Shown here: positions 32,992 through 38,230 of the stretch, piece by piece
Numbering within the stretch: the stretch's first letter is position 1
Layout: every line of letters begins with the position of its first letter
Assembly (NCBI GenBank): GCA_905199755.1
Contig: CAJKHT010000018.1
Coordinates: forward strand, 1 to 38,230
Direction of reading: 5' to 3'
Length of the DNA stretch: 38,230 bases
Source of the DNA: an uncultured Eubacteriales bacterium
GTDB taxonomy: Bacteria; Bacillota; Clostridia; UBA1381
The notes under the pieces: model-generated
Databases searched by the model: none
What the model saw: the letters and a program-made list of their open reading frames with translations, nothing else
What the model was told of the DNA's origin: nothing
Program-made: the position numbers and the translations under genes

Positions 32992-33039
32992 ATCTTTTGC
33001 ATAACTTTAAGCCGCTTTGCGGCGGAAACGGAGATAAAA

Positions 33040-34044
33040 ATGATAGTAGGAATAAATAAAGCCGTTCTTCATATTCTTGATGCGGTGTCGGGTGTAACCG
33101 TATATTCGGATACGGAGCTTGATGCCTCCGATGCGGCAATAAATAATTTTATATCACGCCATATTGAAAAGGTATATGACAGTGCTGCATTGCGCAGTGC
33201 CGAGTTTACATCGGGCAGCGGACTGAAATATCATATAAATGAATACCTTAACGGTGATAAGGATTTTGTGCAGCTGTCACAGGCGGTTGCCGAGCGTATG
33301 TATGAGGGGATTTCGGCATCGGAGGACCCGGAGTCATGCGATATTATAGTATGTGACTGTACCGCGAATGAAACACCGGTCATTGCGGTGCTGAAATGTG
33401 ATAATAAAATCGGATATACACATCAGGTTATGAAAGAGGACGGGCATGTTAAAAACATGCTGATAAATCATTATGCAATTCTGCCGACAATATCGCAGAG
33501 AATAAGTGAGTGTGCATTTATAAATACAAATGATTTTTCCATAAAGTATGAGGGTAAAAAAAGAAAAATTGACGGTGAAGCAACGGATTTGATAGCCGAT
33601 ATTCTTTTGGAATGTGTGTTTGATATATCGCCGAGGGAAAGTATAAATGCCGTGAGCAAGATTGCCAAAAAAGTGACCGATGACAACGGCGGAGACAGTG
33701 TGGAAACAATTTCAAAGCTAAAGCAGTATGTGACGGAAAATGCTGTTGAAGAAGAATACATAGAGCCTAAAAAGATTGCTGAGGCAGTGTTTGACGGACG
33801 TCCCGTTATGCGAGATGAATTTATGGAAAAAATCAGCGAGGCAACCGTTCCGGAAAAGGTTGAGGTAAGCCCGTACATAACAAAGAAAATGAGCTCGAAT
33901 GTAAAGCTTAAAACGGATATAGGTGTAGAGCTTTCGTTCCCGGCGGAGTATTACCGCGATAATGAGCATATTGAAATTATAAATAACGAGGACGGTACTC
34001 TTTCGATAAAGATAAATAACATAGGAGAGATTATAAATAAGTAA
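33040..34044 (+). CDS. Nucleoid-associated protein NdpA/YejK family (NA37)
   Basis: DNA-associated protein of unknown exact function; the E. coli homologue YejK sits on the nucleoid. The 334-residue protein starts IVGINKAVLHILDAVSG. It contains the family blocks FISRHIEKVYDSAALRSAEF, YILDCTANETPVIAVLKCDNK-like, YTHQVMKEDG, ILPTISQRISECAFIN and a C-terminal beta domain (VELSFPAEYYRDNEHIEIINNEDGTLSIKI). ATG 33040 is chosen because GGAGA precedes it; the open frame upstream of it is non-coding. It stands alone in its transcript. Confidence 0.78.
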   Translation: MIVGINKAVLHILDAVSGVTVYSDTELDASDAAINNFISRHIEKVYDSAALRSAEFTSGSGLKYHINEYLNGDKDFVQLSQAVAERMYEGISASEDPESCDIIVCDCTANETPVIAVLKCDNKIGYTHQVMKEDGHVKNMLINHYAILPTISQRISECAFINTNDFSIKYEGKKRKIDGEATDLIADILLECVFDISPRESINAVSKIAKKVTDDNGGDSVETISKLKQYVTENAVEEEYIEPKKIAEAVFDGRPVMRDEFMEKISEATVPEKVEVSPYITKKMSSNVKLKTDIGVELSFPAEYYRDNEHIEIINNEDGTLSIKINNIGEIINK

Positions 34045-34079
34045 TATGTGAATAAATATTAAATAATCTTGCTGTAAGG

Positions 34080-34108
34080 TTGAATTTTTTTGGAAATAGA
34101 TATATAAT
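34080..34108 (+). promoter_or_regulatory. Sigma-A promoter of the DUF5685-dnaJ-yqhQ-prmC run
   Basis: TTGAAT (34080-34085), 17 bp, TATAAT (34103-34108), with AAAGGA upstream of ATG 34137. Confidence 0.8.
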
Positions 34109-34136
34109 AAGTATATGCGAGGAAAGGACTGTATAT

Positions 34137-35006
34137 ATGTTCGGCTATGTGAGCATCTGCCGCGAGGCTATGAGTGATGAAGATTACAGACTGTTTCAGT
34201 CATATTACTGCGGTTTATGCCGTGCAACGGGCAGATATGTTTCGCAATCGGCAAGAATGGGATTGAGCTATGATATAACCTTTCTGGCAATAGTGCTTTC
34301 CGCGGTTACCGAAGAAAGCTGTGAGCCGCATGACGGACGGTGTATGTTGCATCCGATGAAAAAACGCATGTTTTCGGACAGCGGAGAGGCTGTAAAATAT
34401 GCGGCGGCGGTCGGGACGATGCTTACGTATCTGAAGCTTATAGATGATGTCAGAGATGATAAAAGCCTGAAAGCGGCGGCTGCATCGGTATTGTTTTTAA
34501 GGGGCGCAAGGAAGGCACGGAAGGAATACCCCGAATGTTATAACGGTACAGCGGAGTGTCTTAAACGGTTAACAAAGCTTGAAAATGAGAATTGCCCGGA
34601 AATTGACCGATGCGCGGACTGCTTTGCCGAAATTCTTAAAATATTGTTTGTGCCGGATTTTGTTCATGATGAAGAAACTCGGCGCATACTTGCATGGCTG
34701 GGGTATAATATAGGCAGATGGATATATGTTGCCGATGCTTACAATGATATTGACCGTGACAGGAAAAACGGAGCATACAATCCGTTTCTGGCAGCGGAAT
34801 TTGAGGATTTTGAAGAGTACAAGGAAAGACTCCGCGCACAGCTTGAAATTTCACTGACATTTACTCTCGAAAGTGCGGCGGCAAGCTTTGAACTTCTAAA
34901 AACCCACAAAAACCGTTCGCTGATAGAACATATAATATACTGCGGTCTTAAAGCAAAACAAAATGCAGTGTTGAAAAAAACAGGAGAAGATAATGAATCC
35001 GTATGA
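34137..35006 (+). CDS. DUF5685 family protein
   Basis: Protein of unknown function. Diagnostic N-terminus FGYVSICREAMSDEDYRLF followed by SYYCGLCRATG, so cysteines C8, C25 and C28 could form a metal site. The rest is helical with SYDITFLAIVLSA, KYAAAVGTMLTYLKLIDDVRDDKS and GYNIGRWIYVADAYNDIDRDRKNGAYNPF. The Asp-rich motifs DDVRDD and DAYNDIDRD recall metal-binding sites of trans-isoprenyl synthases, but a relationship is not proven. ATG 34137 follows AAAGGA by eight bases, giving 289 residues. A dnaJ-domain gene overlaps its end by 14 bases; the two families are often neighbours in Clostridia. Confidence 0.85.
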   Translation: MFGYVSICREAMSDEDYRLFQSYYCGLCRATGRYVSQSARMGLSYDITFLAIVLSAVTEESCEPHDGRCMLHPMKKRMFSDSGEAVKYAAAVGTMLTYLKLIDDVRDDKSLKAAAASVLFLRGARKARKEYPECYNGTAECLKRLTKLENENCPEIDRCADCFAEILKILFVPDFVHDEETRRILAWLGYNIGRWIYVADAYNDIDRDRKNGAYNPFLAAEFEDFEEYKERLRAQLEISLTFTLESAAASFELLKTHKNRSLIEHIIYCGLKAKQNAVLKKTGEDNESV

Positions 35007-35568
35007 AGTTTTGGGAGTCAGTCCCGATGCAGATGAAGAAACAATTAAAAAAGCATATCGCGATTTGATAAAAAAATATCACCCTGACAGATATATAAAC
35101 AATCCGCTGGCAGATTTGGCGGCGGAAAAAACCAAGGAAATCAATAAAGCCTATGACATGATTATGAATAAGGGCGGAGGTCAGCGGCAAAACGGAACTC
35201 AGAGCAGCGGCGGCGGAGAATATTATCGGAGTGCCGGCGGCAATTCGGGGTTTGCGGCTGTTCGCAGTCTGATTTCGCAGAACAGAATTATGGAGGCAAT
35301 GTCAGCACTTTCGGGATTGCCGAAGACAGCGGAATGGTATTATTTGAACGGAGTTATATGTATGCGCAGGGGCTGGTATGACCAGGCAGTAACAAGTCTG
35401 AAACAGGCATGCGCAATGGAGCCTGAGAATGTGGAATACCGTGCGGCATTGGAAAATGTAATTAATAGGAACACCACCTACAGAACAGGCCCCGTAACAG
35501 ACACAGGATGCTATGTGTGTCCGTGCGACTGCTGCACAACTTTGGCTTGCCTTAATTGCTGCTGCTGA
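34993..35568 (+). CDS. DnaJ-domain protein with TPR-like middle and cysteine-rich tail
   Basis: J-domain co-chaperone of about 190 residues. Residues 1-60 form the J domain with HPD at 30-32 (KYHPDRY). A glycine/serine-rich linker (about 65-85) follows. Residues about 90-155 contain one or two TPR-like helical repeats (AEWYYLNGVICMRRGWYDQAVTSLKQA). The tail ends CYVCPCDCCTTLACLNCCC, with nine cysteines in the last 19 residues. The tail suggests metal or redox binding, which is inference. GGAGA lies six bases before the ATG. A DnaK-stimulating role is expected from the HPD motif; the client may be the DUF5685 partner. Confidence 0.88.
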   Translation: MNPYEVLGVSPDADEETIKKAYRDLIKKYHPDRYINNPLADLAAEKTKEINKAYDMIMNKGGGQRQNGTQSSGGGEYYRSAGGNSGFAAVRSLISQNRIMEAMSALSGLPKTAEWYYLNGVICMRRGWYDQAVTSLKQACAMEPENVEYRAALENVINRNTTYRTGPVTDTGCYVCPCDCCTTLACLNCCC

Positions 35569-35595
35569 ATTATAATGAAAGGATAACGGAATAAT

Positions 35596-36585
35596 ATGGA
35601 AGAAAAAAAGATTCATATAACGTCAATCGGCGGACAGGCGGTGATGGAGGGCGTAATGATGCGAGGCCCTCATAAGACAGTTGTAGCCGTGAGAAAACCT
35701 GACGGAGAAATCGAGAAAAAAATAGACGATAACGGCACAAAAAAGCGCAATGCTTTTTGCCGGCTGCCGATAGTAAGAGGCTGTATAAGCTTTTTTGACA
35801 GCCTTGTTATAGGAATGAAAGCGCTTATGTACAGTGCAAGCTTTGTCGACCTTGAGGAGGAAGAGGAAACCGAAAGCAAATTTGACAAATGGCTTGAAGA
35901 TAAGCTTGGCGATAAACTGAAAGACGCAGTGATTTATTTTTCGGTAGTTGTTTCAATAATTTTCAGTGTGGGGCTGTTCATGCTGCTGCCGGCACTTCTT
36001 ACCAAAGGAGTTGAGGCTCTGGGAGCAAAAGCGGCATTTTTAAAACCGATTACCGAGGCACATGTGTTTACCAGCCTGTTTGAGGGCGTAATCAGAATGG
36101 CAATCTTTTTGGGATATATGGCTTTGGTGTCTCAAATGAAGGATATAAAAAGAGTGTTTGAATATCACGGTGCGGAGCATAAGACAATAGCCTGCTATGA
36201 AGCCGGAGATGAGCTTACCGTTGAAAACGTGAAAAAATATACACGTTTTCATCCGAGATGCGGAACCAGTTTTTTGCTGTTTGTTATGATAATCAGTATA
36301 CTTATATTTGCTCTTCTGCCGCGTTTTGACGGATTTTCGGGAATTGCGAGTACACTTTTGAGAATGGCATCGCGTTTGGCTTTGCTGCCCGTAGTGGCAG
36401 GACTGTCGTTTGAAGTGATAAAATGGGCAGGCAGAAGCAAGAATAAGTTTGTAGCTTTACTTTCAAAGCCGGGACTGTGGCTGCAAAAGCTTACCACGCG
36501 TGAGCCGGATGCATCTCAGATTGAGGTTGCTATCGAGTCAATAAAGCCATGTATTCCCGAAGATAAAGAGGACGATAAATGGTAA
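35596..36585 (+). CDS. DUF1385 (YqhQ-like) membrane protein
   Basis: Membrane protein of unknown function, 329 residues. The N-terminal block GGQAVMEGVMMRGP near residues 8-21 is diagnostic of DUF1385. Hydrophobic helices lie near 112-135, 165-185, 225-245 and 255-275, and the conserved HGAEHKTIACYEAG with RFHPRCGTSFLL lies between them. The gene is usually found beside prmC and prfA, as here with prmC, which it overlaps by seven bases. Function is not established; a metal-dependent role is suggested by the conserved His/Cys/Glu residues. Confidence 0.88.
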   Translation: MEEKKIHITSIGGQAVMEGVMMRGPHKTVVAVRKPDGEIEKKIDDNGTKKRNAFCRLPIVRGCISFFDSLVIGMKALMYSASFVDLEEEEETESKFDKWLEDKLGDKLKDAVIYFSVVVSIIFSVGLFMLLPALLTKGVEALGAKAAFLKPITEAHVFTSLFEGVIRMAIFLGYMALVSQMKDIKRVFEYHGAEHKTIACYEAGDELTVENVKKYTRFHPRCGTSFLLFVMIISILIFALLPRFDGFSGIASTLLRMASRLALLPVVAGLSFEVIKWAGRSKNKFVALLSKPGLWLQKLTTREPDASQIEVAIESIKPCIPEDKEDDKW

Positions 36586-37403
36586 TATTTCAGCTGTTTT
36601 CCGAAATCAGAAACAGTTTAACGGAAAATCCGGCATTTGAGGCACAGCAGATTATAATGTCGGCCGCGGGAATGAATAATACAGAGTTTGCCTTTCGGCT
36701 TAAAGACGAGGTGAGCGCAGACATATGCATTGCTGCGCGGAAAATGGCAAAAAGAAGGATAGCGGGCGAACCGCTTCAGTACATTGTGGGAAGTGCGGAG
36801 TTTATGGGACTCACGTTTCGGGTGAACAAAAATGTACTTATTCCGCGTGCCGATACCGAGACGCTGGTTGAAGAAGTCCTGCGGCTTGCGGACGGCAGAA
36901 AAGGTGATATGCTGGATATAGGCACAGGCTCGGGCTGTATCGGAATCAGCGCGGCACATTATAATCCCGGTTTGAATGTGACATTTCTTGATATAAGTGC
37001 GGAGGCACTTAAAACCGCAGAAGAAAATGCACGTATTAATAATGTGTGCGGAAAATTTATTAAAGCGGATATTTTAAAAGAAACGGTGACGGACAGATTT
37101 GATATTATAGTATCAAATCCGCCGTATATAAGACCAGATGTTATAGAAACACTGCAAAAAGAAGTAAAGGATTACGAACCGTACGGTGCTTTGTGCGGCG
37201 GAAAAGATGGGTTGGTGTTTTATCGGCGTATTGCCGAAACAGCGCCGTTGATGCTAAAAAAAGACGGAATACTTGCTTTTGAAATCGGATATGACCAGGC
37301 AGAAGAAGTAGTCCGGATAATGCATGATTTTTGCGATGTACACATAATTAAGGACTTGTGCGGAAATGACAGAGTTGTAACAGGAAAAAAAGCGGAACGA
37401 TAG
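36579..37403 (+). CDS. prmC: Peptide chain release factor N(5)-glutamine methyltransferase
   Basis: SAM enzyme methylating the glutamine of the GGQ motif in release factors 1 and 2. The N-terminal helical domain (about 1-75) includes RRIAGEPLQYIVGSAEFMG. The catalytic domain has the SAM motif DIGTGSG at 113-119 and NPPY at 180-183, followed by IRPDVIETL. 274 residues, full length. Normally prfA is close by; no release factor gene follows here. The start overlaps yqhQ by seven bases. Confidence 0.95.
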   Translation: MVIFQLFSEIRNSLTENPAFEAQQIIMSAAGMNNTEFAFRLKDEVSADICIAARKMAKRRIAGEPLQYIVGSAEFMGLTFRVNKNVLIPRADTETLVEEVLRLADGRKGDMLDIGTGSGCIGISAAHYNPGLNVTFLDISAEALKTAEENARINNVCGKFIKADILKETVTDRFDIIVSNPPYIRPDVIETLQKEVKDYEPYGALCGGKDGLVFYRRIAETAPLMLKKDGILAFEIGYDQAEEVVRIMHDFCDVHIIKDLCGNDRVVTGKKAER

Positions 37404-37407
37404 GGCG

Positions 37408-37451
37408 GCGGATATATACTTAACGATGAGATTTGTTAAGTACATATCCGC
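37408..37451. terminator. 17-bp inverted repeat between convergent genes
   Basis: Arms GCGGATATATACTTAAC and GTTAAGTACATATCCGC with one mismatch around a 10-base loop. There is no T run on the plus strand (CACTGATTT follows), so it is a structured boundary between prmC and the minus-strand gene rather than a typical terminator. Confidence 0.65.
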
Positions 37452-37457
37452 ACTGAT

Positions 37458-37742
37458 TTATATTATGTAATCTTCGGTAACGTCTCTGAAAGAAATCGGT
37501 GTCACTTCGTGCTTTGCAATGTATTTTAAAAAGTTTTCCGCATCGTGTTTTTTTGAAAATATGCCGTTAATCTGCTGTGTTTCGGAAAGCTGTCCGCTTT
37601 CGCTGCAATTGTGAAGCTTTCGGATTTTTACACCGTAGCTTTTCGAAGCAGGGGAAGTCCATTCGGTTATAAGATAATATTCCAATGTTATTTCGGGCAT
37701 TTCCGACATGCTTGTTCTTGTGTATAAAGTTGTTTGATTCAT
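37458..37742 (-). CDS. DUF6514-like small protein
   Basis: 94-residue soluble protein of unknown function. It has the features I associate with DUF6514: an LEYYLITEW stretch, YGVKIRKL, a central I-N-GIFSKKHDAENFLKYI segment and the terminal VTPISFRDVTEDYI. ATG 37742 has AAAGGG twelve bases upstream; the other ATG at 37754 would lie directly on that site and is unlikely. Transcribed from its own promoter at 37787-37815. No neighbours on the same strand. Confidence 0.7.
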   Translation of the reverse strand: MNQTTLYTRTSMSEMPEITLEYYLITEWTSPASKSYGVKIRKLHNCSESGQLSETQQINGIFSKKHDAENFLKYIAKHEVTPISFRDVTEDYII

Positions 37743-37760
37743 AAAAAGATCCATCCCTTT

Positions 37761-37815
37761 CAAAATATATGATTGATATATTTTGAATTATACATGAGGT
37801 TTACATAAATGTCCA
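37761..37815 (-). promoter_or_regulatory. Promoter of the DUF6514-like gene with a palindrome at the transcript start
   Basis: On the minus strand TGGACA (37810-37815), 17 bp, TATAAT (37787-37792). Just downstream a perfect palindrome CAAAATATAT-GATTG-ATATATTTTG (37761-37785) covers the expected transcription start and reaches the Shine-Dalgarno. It could be an operator or a translation-blocking hairpin. Confidence 0.7.
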
Positions 37816-38031
37816 CATTTTTCGTTCGCAAAAAATCGACAGTATGTTACATTTTTCACTATGTTTCAGCTGTCTTAAAGGGGATATTATGTAAACTTAT
37901 GTTGCTTTAAAACGGATTTTGTCGTTTTATGACGTTTTGTGGGAGGCGAAAGTTTGCATACAGATGAAGCTTGGAAAAAAATGCATAAAAATCAAAAAAC
38001 AGTCTGTAATATATCTTTTATGATACTTTTC
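37816..38031. other. AT-rich intergenic region without a gene
   Basis: Nothing with coding character is seen. There are short repeats of ACATTTTTC (near 37815 and 37851) and an AAACGG/CGTTTT-rich stretch near 37908-37945. I saw no known riboswitch core. The region separates two divergent promoters. Confidence 0.6.
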
Positions 38032-38060
38032 TTGACACTAAGGATGTTTTGTTGTATAAT
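38032..38060 (+). promoter_or_regulatory. Sigma-A promoter of the MBOAT gene
   Basis: Consensus TTGACA (38032-38037), 17 bp, TATAAT (38055-38060), 40 bases upstream of the start codon. Confidence 0.9.
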
Positions 38061-38100
38061 ATTCCTTATTAACAGAATATGTAGGTTGGAGGTTTGATGT

Positions 38101-38230
38101 TTGGTTTTTTCAAGCCCTGTATTTTTGTGTATGTTTTTGCCGCTGGTGCTGATTACATACAATCTTTCAAAGAATATAACATATAAAAATATATTACTTG
38201 TAATTGCATCTCTGTTATTTTATGCATGGG
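38101..38230 (+). CDS. MBOAT-family membrane O-acyltransferase (AlgI type), N-terminal fragment
   Basis: The gene runs off the window end; 43 codons are visible. The N-terminus VFSSPVFLCMFLPLVLITY, then NILLVIASLLFYAWG, is the usual opening of AlgI/PatA-type MBOAT acyltransferases, which acetylate cell-wall or exopolysaccharide polymers in the membrane. The only start in this frame with a Shine-Dalgarno is TTG 38101, eight bases after GGAGG. The ATG just upstream is in another frame and stops soon. Substrate cannot be told from this fragment. Confidence 0.82.
   Translation, partial: MVFSSPVFLCMFLPLVLITYNLSKNITYKNILLVIASLLFYAW

Noticed and set aside
37816..38100. Riboswitch upstream of the MBOAT gene
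   Set aside because: The only strong promoter lies at 38032-38060, so the AT-rich region before it would not be in the transcript, and no known aptamer core was recognised.

Overview
The window looks like a chromosomal segment from a low-to-moderate GC, spore-forming Gram-positive bacterium of the class Clostridia, probably gut-associated. The basis is purine-rich Shine-Dalgarno sites, sigma-A promoters of the TTGACA-N17-TATAAT type, the sporulation genes ytfJ/gerW and a cwlD-like amidase, the short HisG plus HisZ arrangement, the scpA-scpB block, and clostridial families such as DUF2953, DUF5685, DUF6514, YqhQ and the TIGR03960/DUF2344 pair. The genus cannot be named from the sequence alone. 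No tRNA, rRNA, CRISPR array, phage or insertion sequence was seen.

Layout. 1-2354: polar amino-acid ABC transporter (permease, ATPase, lipoprotein). 2367-4814: a cytoplasmic GH10 xylanase convergent with an unknown, probably alpha/alpha-toroid protein. 4961-8462 (minus): hisZ-hisG-hisA-ttcA from a consensus promoter; the other histidine genes are absent. 8585-12603 (minus): mreB, a 105-bp tandem repeat, then fabZ, a TrmN6-type methyltransferase, rsmI and two small proteins, one of them a cysteine-rich membrane peptide. 12653-18342 (plus): site-2-protease homologue, scpA, scpB, DUF2953, ytfJ, TIGR03960 radical SAM protein and DUF2344 protein. 18417-29591 (plus): a catabolic cluster. 29605-37403 (plus): cwlD-like amidase, serC-serA, a nucleoid-associated protein, DUF5685-DnaJ, yqhQ-prmC. 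37458-38230: a DUF6514 protein (minus) and the first codons of an MBOAT acyltransferase (plus, cut by the window end).

The most interesting region is 18.4-29.5 kb. It encodes a TauABC-type ABC importer, dihydropyrimidinase, a remnant of dihydropyrimidine dehydrogenase, a PucR-family regulator, a class III aminotransferase, an unknown 137-residue protein, a carbamoyl-amidohydrolase and an iron-dependent alcohol dehydrogenase. Together these match an extended reductive pyrimidine pathway: uracil to dihydrouracil to ureidopropionate to beta-alanine to malonate semialdehyde to 3-hydroxypropionate. Three things stand out. The substrate-binding lipoprotein appears circularly permuted relative to the NMT1/THI5 family. 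The PreA-like protein keeps its N-terminal and C-terminal Fe-S parts but lacks the FMN barrel. Four single-base frameshifts fall in three genes of this cluster, while none was noticed in the surrounding housekeeping genes. The cluster may be eroding, or this stretch may carry sequence errors. A terminator hairpin also sits between the cluster's promoter and its first gene.

Starts were moved from the longest open frame where the Shine-Dalgarno site or family alignment argued for it. All family assignments come from reading motifs; no database search was run.
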